From the NCBI GenBank assembly GCA_000171835.1, contig ABHC01000014.1, positions 85,697 to 149,696 of the forward strand: 64,000 bases of DNA, read 5' to 3'. Position 1 is the first letter of the stretch, and the number at the start of each line of letters is the position of its first letter. Made by a program: the position numbers and the translations under genes. Positions 43,110 to 52,763 of the stretch are shown here, in pieces. The stretch comes from an alpha proteobacterium BAL199 (GTDB taxonomy: Bacteria > Pseudomonadota > Alphaproteobacteria > Thalassobaculales > Thalassobaculaceae). A model generated the notes under the pieces. It ran no database searches. It saw nothing but the letters and a program-made list of their open reading frames with translations, and was not told where the DNA came from.

Positions 43110-44180
43110 TTAGCTGGCGAGCCAAGCGTTGAAACGCTCGTTCAACTCGTCGCTGTAGTCAGCCCAGAACTCGAAGTTGTTCTGAAGCGGGTTCTTGAAG
43201 TTGGCCGGTGCGGTCGGCATGTGCGGCTGCACCGCGGCCGGGATCTTCGGGAAGGACGACTTGCGGACCGGGCCATACGAGATCCACTTCGACTGGTCGG
43301 CGAGGCGCTGGGTGTCGGTCGAGAATTTGATGAACTCCCAGGCGCGGTCTTTGTTCTTTGCGCCCTTCGGGATCGCCCAGAGATCGATGTCCCAGACCTG
43401 GCCGTCCCAAACGATCTCAAACGGCTTCTTCTCGTTGACGATCGCGTTGAACAGGCGGCCATTGTACGCCGTGGTCATGACCACTTCGCCGTCGGCCAGA
43501 AGCTGCGGCGGCTGCGCGCCGGCTTCCCACCAGATGGTGTCATTCTTGATCGTCGCCAGCTTCTTGAACGCGCGCTCGACGCCCTTGGCGGTCGCCAACT
43601 CGGCATACACCTTGTCGGCCGGAACGCCGTCCGCCATCAGCGCGAACTCAAGGTTGGCTTTCGGGGTCTTGCGCATGCCGCGCTTGCCCGGGAACTTCTT
43701 TAGGTCGAAGAAGTCGGCGATGGTCGTCGGGCCGGTCTTGAACTTGGTGGTGTCATAGGCATAGACGGTCGACCAAACGATGGTGCCGACCGAGCACTCG
43801 TTGACGGTGCCCTGGATGAAGTCCTGGTCCGCCGGAGTGCCGTCGGCACCTTTCGGCAAATCGCTGGCATTCAGAGGCTCGAGGATGCCTTCGTCGCAAC
43901 CGCGAACGGCGTCTGAAAGCTCCATGTCGACCACGTCCCAGGTCACGTTCTTGGCTTCCACCTGGGCCCGAATTTCGGCGAGGCCGCCGTTGTAGTCTTC
44001 GGAGTTGATCGTGTCCTTGGTCTTGGCTATCCAGGGCTTCTGGTAGGCTTCGATCTGGCTCTTCGTGTAGGCACCGCCCCAGGATACGACGGTCAGCGTG
44101 TCGGCCGACGCAGCCCCGGCGAGGCCGAAAGCCGCCATGCCGACGGCTGCGACTCCCGCGCTCTTCAGCAGATGTTTCAT
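43110..44180 (-). CDS. Spermidine/putrescine-type ABC substrate-binding protein
   Basis: 356 residues from the ATG at 44180 (MKHLLKSAGVAAVGMAAFG signal peptide ending ASA; the frame is open to 44375). The mature protein starts DTLTVVSWGGAYTKSQ, typical of PotD/PotF-type binding proteins, and carries WDVVDMELSDAVRGC and GPTTIADFFDLKKFPGKRGM. The ligand is probably a polyamine or another cationic or quaternary amine. Regulation may come from the hairpin after the gene. The neighbouring flavoprotein (45699) suggests a methylated amine as an alternative ligand. Confidence 0.92.
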   Translation of the reverse strand: MKHLLKSAGVAAVGMAAFGLAGAASADTLTVVSWGGAYTKSQIEAYQKPWIAKTKDTINSEDYNGGLAEIRAQVEAKNVTWDVVDMELSDAVRGCDEGILEPLNASDLPKGADGTPADQDFIQGTVNECSVGTIVWSTVYAYDTTKFKTGPTTIADFFDLKKFPGKRGMRKTPKANLEFALMADGVPADKVYAELATAKGVERAFKKLATIKNDTIWWEAGAQPPQLLADGEVVMTTAYNGRLFNAIVNEKKPFEIVWDGQVWDIDLWAIPKGAKNKDRAWEFIKFSTDTQRLADQSKWISYGPVRKSSFPKIPAAVQPHMPTAPANFKNPLQNNFEFWADYSDELNERFNAWLAS

Positions 44181-44325
44181 TATATGCAGTCTCCCTGATC
44201 TGTGCCGGCATTTTCCGGCAATTTCCCTCGTCTGCCGTTCCCCATGTCTCTCGGGAATGCAACGGCTCCGAGGCCTTCGGCTGGTCGCGCCAAGCTCAAT
44301 GCGGGCACGACCGGCGGTCGATGCG

Positions 44326-45414
44326 TCAGGCGTCGAGCGCCCGGCAATCTTCCATGGACCAACCGACCCGGACATTCGTGCCCTTGGCCAGGCTCAAGTG
44401 CCCATGGGCATTCGGAACCTTGACGATAAACTCGTCGTCTCCGCAGGTGGCGACGCGGGCGCGGATGTGATCGCCGAGATAGATCAACTCGCGCACGACC
44501 GCGTCGAATACATTCGGCAGCGATCCGTCGGCCGGGTTGAGTGTCACGCGTTCCGGCCGGAGCGAGAGGGTCGTCTTTGATCCGCGGCCGTCGTGATTGA
44601 CGCTCAGCGCCTTGATCATGTGCCCGTCAACGCGGACAGTGCACTGGCTTCCATCGTCTTCCTCGACGGTGCCGAGAAGCCGGTTGTTCTCGCCGATAAA
44701 CTGGGCGACGAACGCGTTGTCCGGCTTTTCGTATAGATCCGCCGGTGGCGCCAACTGCTGGATCCGGCCATCGTTGAACACCGCGATCCGGTCCGACATC
44801 GTCAGCGCTTCGGACTGATCGTGGGTGACGTACACCACAGTCATCCCGAGCTTCTCGTGGATGTGCTTGATCTCGTACTGCATCTGCTCGCGCAGGTTCT
44901 TGTCGAGCGCACCGAGCGGCTCGTCCATCAGCACGAGATCGGGTTCGAAGACCAATGCCCGGGCCAGCGCAACGCGCTGCTGCTGGCCGCCGGACAACTG
45001 TCCCGGACGGCGGTTGCCGAACGCGGACAACTCGACCATGTCGAGCGCGCGTTCCACCTTTGCCACCGTGTCCGACTTTGACAGCTTGCGAACCTCAAGC
45101 GGAAACGCGAGGTTCTCGGCCACGGTCATGTGCGGAAACAAGGCGTAGTTCTGGAACACCATGCCTATGCCGCGCTTGTGCGGCGGCACGTTGTTGAGCT
45201 CGCGGTCACCGAGCATGATCCGACCCTCGGTCGGTGTCTCGAAGCCGGCAAGCATCATCAAGCATGTCGTCTTGCCGGACCCTGACGGTCCAAGCATTGT
45301 GACGAACTCACCCTCTGCAATATCGAGATTGAGGTCCTTAACGACGAGAATCTCTCCGTCGTAGGTCTTTTGGACCTCGGAAAATTGAACGAACGGCGTC
45401 GCTTGGTCCGCCAT
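44326..45414 (-). CDS. ABC transporter ATP-binding protein, PotA-like
   Basis: 362 residues from the ATG at 45414 (frame open to 45474). Walker A GPSGSGKTT, signature LSGGQQQRVALARAL, Walker B DLVLMDEPLGALD, H-loop YVTHDQSEALTMSDR, and a C-terminal TOBE domain (about 280-350, ALSVNHDGRGSKTTLSLRPERVTL). It energises the Pot-type importer. It is the promoter-proximal gene of the leftward operon; the next gene (binding protein) starts 145 bp further on. The divergent gene is a DMGDH-like flavoprotein, so 45415-45698 should hold promoters for both. Confidence 0.93.
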   Translation of the reverse strand: MADQATPFVQFSEVQKTYDGEILVVKDLNLDIAEGEFVTMLGPSGSGKTTCLMMLAGFETPTEGRIMLGDRELNNVPPHKRGIGMVFQNYALFPHMTVAENLAFPLEVRKLSKSDTVAKVERALDMVELSAFGNRRPGQLSGGQQQRVALARALVFEPDLVLMDEPLGALDKNLREQMQYEIKHIHEKLGMTVVYVTHDQSEALTMSDRIAVFNDGRIQQLAPPADLYEKPDNAFVAQFIGENNRLLGTVEEDDGSQCTVRVDGHMIKALSVNHDGRGSKTTLSLRPERVTLNPADGSLPNVFDAVVRELIYLGDHIRARVATCGDDEFIVKVPNAHGHLSLAKGTNVRVGWSMEDCRALDA

Positions 45415-45698
45415 TCTCCCCCATGTATCCCTGACTGTCGGTGGCTCCGCGCTCCCTACGCTGGCCACCCTCATTTGATCGAGCGTTTACCCAATCACGA
45501 TTTTGGCGAAGCGTAGAGCAAGCAGACCGGTGATGTAAACCCGGCGTTTTGCGGCGCACAAAAAGTGCTGCGGTGCCAATGCGTTCGCTTTGCGCTAAAT
45601 GCGACACGCCGCCGTCGTCTGTCGGCACAGTATGTCCGTGGTTTTCGTCACTCTGTGGTCCAGAGCGGTCGACGGCCGCAAGACGACTGTGTCGGGGG

Positions 45699-48146
45699 AT
45701 GGACATGAAGGATACGGCTCGGGTCGTGGTGATTGGCGGCGGCGTGGTCGGCGTCAGCACGCTCTACCATCTCGCCAAGCGCGGCTGGTCGGATGTTGTG
45801 CTGCTGGAACGTACCGAACTCACGGCCGGCTCGACGTGGCATGCTGCCGGTCTTTTGCCGCTGTTCAACATGAGCTACTCCGTCGGCCAACTGCATCAAT
45901 ACTCTGTTGAACTGTACAAGAAGTTGGAGGCAGAGACCGGGCAGGCGGTCGGCTTTCACCCAACCGGAAACCTCCGGCTTGCTACCAACCGCGACCGGTT
46001 GGACGAGTACCGTAATTACCAGTGCACCGCCGAGACCATTGGCGTCGAATGTCATCTGATCGGCGTGGACGAGATCAAGTCTCTCTGGCCGCTGATCAAC
46101 CCGGACGGGTTGCTGGGCGCGCTCTGGCACCCGACCGACGGACACATCGCGCCGGTCGACGTGACTATGGCGCTGGCGAAGGGCGCGCGCGCAAACGGCG
46201 GCACGATCTACCAGCAGACTCAGGTCGACGGGATCGAGCGCGACGGTAACGAGTGGTTGGTGAAGACCAGCAAAGGTACGATCCGCTGCGAGCACGTCGT
46301 GTGTGCGACCGGCAACTACGCCCGGCAGACCGCCCGGATGGTCGGCTTGCAGATCCCCGTGATCCCGGTCGAGCACCAGTACATCGTCACCGACGTCGAT
46401 CCGGTCCTCAAGGCGTACCGCGAGTCCGGTGCCAAGGAGTTGCCAATCCTGCGGGAATCGGACTCCCAGTACTATTTCCGCGAAGAGCGGATGGGCTGGA
46501 TTCTCGGACCGTACGAGCGGGGAGCACCGGCGTGTTTCGTCGACGGCGTGCCTTCGACCTTTGAGAAGGACCTTTTCCCAGGTGCGCTTGAGCGGTTGAT
46601 GCCGCATGTCGAAGGCTGCATCAACCGCGTGCCGTCGTTCCAGAACGCCGGGATCAAGGACATCGTCAACGGGCCGATCTCCTATTCGCCGGACGGCAAT
46701 CCGATGGTCGGCCCGGCCTTCGGACTGCCGAACTTCTGGCTGTCAGAGGCGCACAGCTTCGGCGTTACCGCGGCCGGGGGGGCGGGTTGGCAACTGGCCA
46801 ACTGGATGGTCGATGGCGAGCCGTCGGTCGACATGACCGGTGTCGATCCCAGGCGCTTCGGCGTGACATCCAAGCACTTCGCCAAGATCAAGAACGAGGA
46901 GGCGTATGAGCACGTCTTCTTCAATCACTTCCCGATGGAGGAGCGACCGGCCGGCCGGCCGGCGAAGACCCCACCGATCTATGACCGCCTCGACAAGGCC
47001 GGTGCGGTATGGGGGCATCGTTTCGGCTGGGAGCGGCCGAACTGGTTCGCGCCGGCTGGTGTCGAGCGCAAGGACATCTACTCGTTCCGCCGGTCAAACT
47101 GGTTCGAGCATGTCGGCAACGAGGTCCGCACCATGCGGGAGCAGGTCGGCCTGCTGGAACTGTCCTCGTTCGCCAAGTACGAGGTGGAAGGGCCGGGCGC
47201 CCGGGAATGGCTCGACCGTATGGTCGCCAACGCCATTCCCAAGGGTATCGGTCGGATGAGCCTGGCACACGCGCTCAACCCGTCGGGGTCGGTGCGCTCG
47301 GAGTTTACCATCACCCGGATGACCGACGGGCTGTACGGCGAGCGGTTCTATCTGGTGGGGCCGGGCGCCGGACACGACTACGATCTGGATTTCCTGCAGA
47401 AGACCCTGCCGCGCAACGGCTCGGTGTTCCTGAAGGACGTCACCACCCAGTATGGCGTGCTGGTTCTGGCCGGGCCGGACGCCCGAAAGGTGCTGGAAAA
47501 GCTGGCGGACGCCGATATATCAAACGCGGCTTTCCCGTGGCTGACCATGCGTGACATTCCCATCGGGTACTGCCCGAGCGTGCGGGCGTTGCGGGTCAAC
47601 TTCGTCGGCTCGCTCGGCTGGGAACTGCACCACCCGATTGAGTACCAGGTCCACCTCTACGAGGCGCTGATGGCGGCCGGGGCCGAGTTCGACATCGGGC
47701 TGGTCGGCATGCGGGCGATGGACTCGATGCGGTTGGAGAAGAGCTACCGCTTGTGGGGCACCGATCTGAACGCCGAGAACTCGTTGCTCGAAGCCGGGCT
47801 GAACCGGTTCGTGCGCCTGAACAAGGGCGAGTTCGCCGGGCGCGAGGCGCTGGTCCGACAGCAGGCGGACGGCGTGCCGAACACCTACTGCACGATCGAA
47901 ATCGACGCCGATGACGCTGACAGCTTCGGCAACGAGCCGGTGTTCATGGACGGCCAGGTGGTCGGTCGCGGCACCGCCGGCGGTTACGCGCACTTCGTGA
48001 AGAAATCGCTGATGTTGGGCTACGTGAAGACCGAGCATGCCGAAATCGGCCGGGAGTGCCAGGTCCGACTGATGGGCGAGTTGCGGCCCGCCCGGATCGT
48101 CGCGGAGAGTCCCTATGACCCGGAGAACGCGGCGTTGAGGGCGTGA
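45699..48146 (+). CDS. Dimethylglycine/sarcosine-dehydrogenase-like flavoprotein
   Basis: 815 residues from the ATG at 45699 (GTGTCGGGGG just upstream; the frame is open from 45549). Domain order: FAD-binding DAO domain (VVVIGGGVVGVSTLYHLAKRG at ~8-28), an FAO_M cap, then a C-terminal glycine-cleavage-T-like aminomethyl domain (from about residue 430, with FVGSLGWELHHPIEYQ). The enzyme oxidatively demethylates dimethylglycine or sarcosine, passing one-carbon units to tetrahydrofolate. The gene is divergent from a Pot-type importer, which suggests uptake and demethylation of a methylated amine. Confidence 0.9.
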   Translation: MDMKDTARVVVIGGGVVGVSTLYHLAKRGWSDVVLLERTELTAGSTWHAAGLLPLFNMSYSVGQLHQYSVELYKKLEAETGQAVGFHPTGNLRLATNRDRLDEYRNYQCTAETIGVECHLIGVDEIKSLWPLINPDGLLGALWHPTDGHIAPVDVTMALAKGARANGGTIYQQTQVDGIERDGNEWLVKTSKGTIRCEHVVCATGNYARQTARMVGLQIPVIPVEHQYIVTDVDPVLKAYRESGAKELPILRESDSQYYFREERMGWILGPYERGAPACFVDGVPSTFEKDLFPGALERLMPHVEGCINRVPSFQNAGIKDIVNGPISYSPDGNPMVGPAFGLPNFWLSEAHSFGVTAAGGAGWQLANWMVDGEPSVDMTGVDPRRFGVTSKHFAKIKNEEAYEHVFFNHFPMEERPAGRPAKTPPIYDRLDKAGAVWGHRFGWERPNWFAPAGVERKDIYSFRRSNWFEHVGNEVRTMREQVGLLELSSFAKYEVEGPGAREWLDRMVANAIPKGIGRMSLAHALNPSGSVRSEFTITRMTDGLYGERFYLVGPGAGHDYDLDFLQKTLPRNGSVFLKDVTTQYGVLVLAGPDARKVLEKLADADISNAAFPWLTMRDIPIGYCPSVRALRVNFVGSLGWELHHPIEYQVHLYEALMAAGAEFDIGLVGMRAMDSMRLEKSYRLWGTDLNAENSLLEAGLNRFVRLNKGEFAGREALVRQQADGVPNTYCTIEIDADDADSFGNEPVFMDGQVVGRGTAGGYAHFVKKSLMLGYVKTEHAEIGRECQVRLMGELRPARIVAESPYDPENAALRA

Positions 48147-48251
48147 GGGCAGGGCGCGGACCGGTCTGCCTCGACGCGGTTGTTGTATGACCGTCCAGCC
48201 GGTGCGACAACGACGGCGCTCTTGCGGTGGCGGGAGTGTGTACCGCAAGGA

Positions 48252-49022
48252 ATGTCGCGCCGATCGATGATCGAGACAGGCTCCAACACCGACGAACTGA
48301 ACGCCGAACTGGATCGGCGATACGGATCTATCCTCGTTGCGGGACAGCCGTATCTCGACGTGTTCCGGAACTGCATCGCAGCATCGGGCACGACGGTCGC
48401 CCCAGACAAGGTCCTGGACCGGGCGGAACGCGGCTATCGCCTTGCCGAGGCGCTCGACCGGGTGTTGTCGAAGGACGGCGAAGGCTTCGCCGAAGCCGGG
48501 GTCTGGCGCGGGTTCAGCGCACGCCTGATGGCATTGCTGGTGGCGCATCGTCGTCCCGGGTGGCGGGGCAAGGGTCTGGTCCTGGTTGACAGTTTTGAGG
48601 GTTTGAGCGCTCCGCGCGTCGAGGACGCGTCGCCTTCGCCGGACGGCTGGGTGGTTGCGCGCCACACCACCAATTTTGCCAGCGGCGAAGGCATTGTCCG
48701 GCAGACCCTGTCAGATTTTCCGGATGTGGCAATCCACGCCGGCTGGATCCCGCCGGTACTGAACACCCTGTCCGAACGAACCTACTGCTTCGTCCACCTG
48801 GACACCGACCTGTACGAGCCGACCGCCGCCTGTCTGGCGTACTTTTCGTCACGGATGATGCCGGGAGGGTGCATCGTCGATGACGACTACGGTTCCGGCC
48901 TATTCCCCGGAGTCCGGCGGGCGTGGGACCGGTTTGCGCGAGGCACGCCAGGGCGGTTCGAGGTGCTCGAGAGCGGTCAGTGCGTTTGGTCGGCGGACGC
49001 CGAACCGGCGGCCGGCGGGTAG
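48252..49022 (+). CDS. TylF/MycF-family O-methyltransferase
   Basis: About 256 residues from the ATG at 48252 (another ATG at 48267; the frame is open from 48180). The TylF landmarks are present: AEAGVWRGFSARLMALL as the SAM motif, LVLVDSFEGLSAP, and the metal-binding VHLDTDLYEPTAACLAYF and GGCIVDDDYGS. Members methylate sugars of macrolides and surface glycans. It may modify the same glycans as the FkbM enzymes, though it is ~28 kb away. Convergent with the HAD gene (2 bp gap). Confidence 0.87.
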   Translation: MSRRSMIETGSNTDELNAELDRRYGSILVAGQPYLDVFRNCIAASGTTVAPDKVLDRAERGYRLAEALDRVLSKDGEGFAEAGVWRGFSARLMALLVAHRRPGWRGKGLVLVDSFEGLSAPRVEDASPSPDGWVVARHTTNFASGEGIVRQTLSDFPDVAIHAGWIPPVLNTLSERTYCFVHLDTDLYEPTAACLAYFSSRMMPGGCIVDDDYGSGLFPGVRRAWDRFARGTPGRFEVLESGQCVWSADAEPAAGG

Positions 49023-49024
49023 CG

Positions 49025-49750
49025 TCAGGCGGGCGCTGCTTGGAGCAACCCCGGCAGCGCATGGATGTCTTCGACGACCACATCCGCCAGCGGCGCCAGG
49101 GTCTCGGCCGGTGACGTTCCGGTGAGCACGCCTATGACCCGGCCGCACCCGGCAGTTCGGCCGGCGGTCAGATCGGCCGGAGAATCGCCGATCATGACGA
49201 CTTCCGCTGGAGCCAATCCCATGGCTGCGCAGAAGGCCAGGATCATGCCTGGCCCCGGCTTGGCGCCATGGCCCGAGTCGTAGCCGGCTACGAAGTCGAC
49301 CCGTGCGGTCAATCCCAGTTGCTTGATCGTGGAGTGGGCGGCCTGTTCGGTGTCATTGGTCGCAACACCCAGCCGCAATCCCCGATCGATGAAGTGATCG
49401 AACAGCGCCGGCAGGTCGCCGACCGGCGCCAGCAGTTCCAGCACCCGGCGCTCCCAGAATGCATCGAGCCACGGGATCAGCCGATCGAGCGTCGGGAGTT
49501 CCGAGCTGATGGCGCGCCAGCGGGCGGCCAGCACATCGGTTGTGCCGGAGGCGAGGTCGGTTCCCGCGAGGACCCGGCCGCTGGCATCGTCATAGCCGGT
49601 TGCCTCCAGCCAAGCTGACGCCATCTCGGGCTGTTGGATCTGCTCGGCCAGCGCTGCCGCGCTCTCCACGAACACCGGGGTCCAGGTCCGGTCGAAATGG
49701 ATCAGCGTGCCGTCCTTGTCGAACACGATGCCGCGGATCGGATCGCTCAC
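49025..49750 (-). CDS. HAD-superfamily phosphatase
   Basis: 241 residues. The four HAD motifs can be read: VFDKDGTLI near the N-terminus, a motif II at LGVATNDT, a Lys at GAKPGPGMI and motif IV at MIGDSPADL. The cap is the helical type of phosphoglycolate phosphatases, so it may be a Gph-like enzyme, but the substrate cannot be told. The 5' end overlaps the choV-like gene by 4 bp (49747-49750), indicating translational coupling with the betaine importer. Confidence 0.9.
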   Translation of the reverse strand: MSDPIRGIVFDKDGTLIHFDRTWTPVFVESAAALAEQIQQPEMASAWLEATGYDDASGRVLAGTDLASGTTDVLAARWRAISSELPTLDRLIPWLDAFWERRVLELLAPVGDLPALFDHFIDRGLRLGVATNDTEQAAHSTIKQLGLTARVDFVAGYDSGHGAKPGPGMILAFCAAMGLAPAEVVMIGDSPADLTAGRTAGCGRVIGVLTGTSPAETLAPLADVVVEDIHALPGLLQAAPA

Positions 49751-50802
49751 AGGGCGTCACCGCTGCGCCGGCGCAGCAGACCGTCGTAGATTTCGTGTTC
49801 GCCGATCATGCCCAGCACAGTGCCCGATCCGTCCAGAACCGGAAAGGTCCCGCCGCGGTCGCGAGCCAGCGCTACCAACTCGCGCATCGGGGTGTCGAGC
49901 CCGACCGCGCGCTCGCGGTCGATGTCCTCACCGTCGCGGGCAGGGCGCATCAGCGAGACCGCGCACAACACGTTCAACGGGTTCACCTTGCCGACGAAGG
50001 CGCGGACGTAGTCGTTGGCCGGCTGTGTGACGATCTCTTCCGGCCGGCCGTACTGGACGATCCGGCCGCCTTCCATGATCGCGATGTGGGTGCCGATCTT
50101 CAGCGCCTCGTCGAGGTCGTGGCTGACGAACACGATGGTCTTTTTCAGGGAGCGCTGGAGATCCAGCAGTTCTTCCTGGAGATGCTCGCGGATCAGCGGG
50201 TCGAGGGCCGAGAACGGCTCGTCCATCAGCAGGATGTCGGCGTCGGTGGCGAGCGCTCGGGCCAGGCCGACCCGCTGCTGCATACCGCCGGACAACTCGT
50301 GCGGGTGCTTATCTGCCCACTGGTCCAGGCGGACCAATGCCAGCTTCTCGTCGACCAGCCGGTCGCGCTCGGTCCGGGACAGGCCGCGCAGCTCGAGCCC
50401 CAGGCCGACGTTCTCGCGGATCGTGCGCCAGGGCATCAGCGCGAACTGCTGGAACACCATGGCAATGCGGTCGGTGCGCAGCCGGCGCAGGGTGGCGGCG
50501 TCGCAACTCGCCACGTCGACCGTGCCGCCACTGTCGGCGATCAGCACCTTGCCCCGGCTGACCGTGTTAAGGCCGTTTACGCACCGCAACAGCGAGGACT
50601 TACCGGACCCCGACAAGCCCATCAGCACGCAGATCTCGCCCTCGTCGATGCACAGCGTCGCGTCGCGCACCCCCACCACGGCGCCGGTCTCCTCCAGCAC
50701 CTTGCTGCGGTCGGCGCCCTGGTCGATCAGGTCGAGTGCCGCTTTCTGGCCGGCCCGGTTGCCGAACACGACGTCGACATGCTCAAAGGTGATGGCGTCC
50801 AC
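49747..50802 (-). CDS. choV: Choline/glycine betaine ABC transporter ATP-binding protein
   Basis: 351 residues from a GTG at 50802 (no ATG is available in this frame at the right place). Walker A MGLSGSGKSSLL, signature LSGGMQQRVGLARAL, Walker B ILLMDEPFSALD. A C-terminal CBS-like pair (about 270-351, ELVALARDRGGTFPVLDGSG) is typical of ProV/ChoV. The start lies 2 bp after the permease stop. Order on the minus strand: choX (52685), choW (51671), choV (50802), then the HAD gene. Confidence 0.92.
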   Translation of the reverse strand: MDAITFEHVDVVFGNRAGQKAALDLIDQGADRSKVLEETGAVVGVRDATLCIDEGEICVLMGLSGSGKSSLLRCVNGLNTVSRGKVLIADSGGTVDVASCDAATLRRLRTDRIAMVFQQFALMPWRTIRENVGLGLELRGLSRTERDRLVDEKLALVRLDQWADKHPHELSGGMQQRVGLARALATDADILLMDEPFSALDPLIREHLQEELLDLQRSLKKTIVFVSHDLDEALKIGTHIAIMEGGRIVQYGRPEEIVTQPANDYVRAFVGKVNPLNVLCAVSLMRPARDGEDIDRERAVGLDTPMRELVALARDRGGTFPVLDGSGTVLGMIGEHEIYDGLLRRRSGDAL

Positions 50803-50804
50803 GG

Positions 50805-51671
50805 TCAGTGCCCGCCGCCGGAGCCGGGACGCTCCGACTGCCGCATGATCCGGTCCATCAGGATGGCGACGATCACGATGGCGAGGCCGGCTTCGAACCC
50901 CTGAGCAATGTTGACGGTGTTGAGCGCGCGCACCACTGGCTTGCCGAGGCCGTTGGCGCCGACCAACGCGGCGATCACCACCATCGACAACGACAGCATG
51001 ATGCATTGGGTCACGCCGGCCATGATGGTCGGCATGGCGTGCGGCAACTCCACCTTGAGCAGCAGTTGCCAGCGGGTTGCGCCGAACGCCTCGCCGGCTT
51101 CGATCAACGGCTTGGGCACGTTGCGCACGCCAAGCTCGGTCAACCGGATCGGCGCCGGGACCGCGAACACCACGGTGGAGATCAGACCCGGCACCACGCC
51201 GAGGCCGAACAGCATCAGGGTCGGGATCAGGTAGACGAAGGTCGGGATGGTCTGCATGAGGTCGAGGATCGGTCGGATACCGGAATAGAACCAGCGATTG
51301 TGCGCCGCGTAGATGCCGACCGGGACGCCGATCAGGACGCAGACCAAGGTCGCCGACAGCACCAGCGCCAGGGTCTCGGTGGTGGCTTCCCAGTACCCGA
51401 GGTTCAGAATCAGGAGCAGCCCGGCAACCACCAACGCCACCAGTCCGATCGAGCGATGCAGCCACCAGGCAAGACCGGCGACCAGTGCGATCAGGGCGAT
51501 CGGTGGTACCACCGACAGCAGCCAGATGACCCCCTCGATTGCCCAGCCGAGGCTGTCGGAGAACGCCCGGAACTGGGCATAGAAGTTGTCGGTCAGCCAC
51601 TCGACGAAGGTCTTCACGCCGCGCCCGAGGCCAAGCTTGTGGTCTTCTACGAACGCCGAGATCGGATCCAT
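50805..51671 (-). CDS. choW: Choline/glycine betaine ABC transporter permease
   Basis: 288 residues from the ATG at 51671 (the frame is open to 51695). Hydrophobic helices and the EAA loop IEAGEAFGATRWQLLLKVELPHAMP identify a ProW/ChoW permease. The N-terminal ~40 residues are polar (FVEDHKLGLGRGVKTFVEW). It forms the membrane channel for choline or betaine uptake with the ATPase downstream and the binding protein upstream. Confidence 0.93.
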   Translation of the reverse strand: MDPISAFVEDHKLGLGRGVKTFVEWLTDNFYAQFRAFSDSLGWAIEGVIWLLSVVPPIALIALVAGLAWWLHRSIGLVALVVAGLLLILNLGYWEATTETLALVLSATLVCVLIGVPVGIYAAHNRWFYSGIRPILDLMQTIPTFVYLIPTLMLFGLGVVPGLISTVVFAVPAPIRLTELGVRNVPKPLIEAGEAFGATRWQLLLKVELPHAMPTIMAGVTQCIMLSLSMVVIAALVGANGLGKPVVRALNTVNIAQGFEAGLAIVIVAILMDRIMRQSERPGSGGGH

Positions 51672-51743
51672 GCCGGTTCCCCCTTCAGTCGGCAAACCGG
51701 AGCCGCGCGATGCAATATCGGCCAGCTCCGGTCACCGCGTCTC

Positions 51744-52685
51744 TCAGAGGCCGAGTTTCGCCGCCACGGCCTTCTTGGCATCGTCGCCCTTGAAGGTGGT
51801 CACGCCGTCCAGCCACGACATCGCCAGGTCGGGGTTCGCCTTCAGGTACTTCGCAGCCGCTTTTTCGGGCTGCATCCCGTCATCGAGGATGGAGCCCATG
51901 ACGGCGTTCTCCATCGCCAGCGTGAACTTCAGGTTTGTGACCAGCTTGCCGAGGTTCGGGCACTCCTTGGTCAGACCGGTTCGGACGTTGGTGTACACCG
52001 TCGCCCCGCCGTAATCCGGCCCGAAGAAATCGTCGCCACCGGCCAGATAGGTCAGGTCGAAGTTGGCGTTCATCGGATGCGGAGCCCAGCCCAGGAACAC
52101 GATCCATTCCTTGCCCCGCGCGGCGCGGGCGACCTGGCTCAGCATGCCCTGTTCGGATGATTCCACGACCTCCCAGCCCTTCAGACCGAAGGCATCTTTG
52201 TCGATCATGTCCTGGATCAGGCGGTTGCCGTCATTGCCAGGTTCGATCCCATACAGCTTGCCGTCGAACTTGGCCTTATTGGCGGCGAGGTCGGCAAAGC
52301 TCTTCACGCCGGCTTCGGCGACGTATGTCGGCACGGCCAGGGTGTACTTCGCGCCTTCAAGGTTGGCGGTCAGGCTCACCACCGAGCCGTCGTCGGTATA
52401 CGGCTTCAGGTCAGCGGCCATCGACGGCATCCAGTTGCCGAGGAACACGTCGACATCCTTGTTCTTCAGGCTGGCGTAGGTCACCGGCACCGACAGGATC
52501 TGGGTCTTCGGCTCGTAGCCGAGGGCGTCCAGCACCACCGAGGCGGCCGCGGTCGTGGCGGTGATGTCGGTCCAGCCGACATCGGAGAACGTCACCTTCT
52601 GGCAGGAAGCCGGGTCGGCCGCGAGTGCCGGTGCGGTTGTCAGAACAACGGCCGCCATGGCCGCGACGCCAAGCGAGCTGCGCAT
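51744..52685 (-). CDS. choX: Choline/glycine betaine-binding protein
   Basis: 313 residues from the ATG at 52685 (MRSSLGVAAMAAVVLTTAPALA signal peptide; the frame is open to 52730). The mature protein starts ADPASCQKVTFSDVGWTDI, as in ChoX/ProX-type proteins, with GYEPKTQILSVPVTYASLKN and WIVFLGWAPHPMNANFDL; aromatic residues here line the quaternary-amine cage in the family. It is the upstream gene of choXWV, with a betaine aldehyde dehydrogenase nearby (53519), so choline-to-betaine conversion is probable. Confidence 0.93.
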   Translation of the reverse strand: MRSSLGVAAMAAVVLTTAPALAADPASCQKVTFSDVGWTDITATTAAASVVLDALGYEPKTQILSVPVTYASLKNKDVDVFLGNWMPSMAADLKPYTDDGSVVSLTANLEGAKYTLAVPTYVAEAGVKSFADLAANKAKFDGKLYGIEPGNDGNRLIQDMIDKDAFGLKGWEVVESSEQGMLSQVARAARGKEWIVFLGWAPHPMNANFDLTYLAGGDDFFGPDYGGATVYTNVRTGLTKECPNLGKLVTNLKFTLAMENAVMGSILDDGMQPEKAAAKYLKANPDLAMSWLDGVTTFKGDDAKKAVAAKLGL

Positions 52686-52763
52686 GATTGAAGCCCCCAT
52701 CTTTCGTTTTGATTGTCCACCAGCATGCAAATTGACGCCGGAAAGGCAAGGCGGGCTGTTCCG

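Noticed and set aside
49747..51600. One 617-codon frame covering choV and part of choW
   Set aside because: The upstream half is a shadow of choW; choV starts at the GTG at 50802 and choW has its own frame and motifs.
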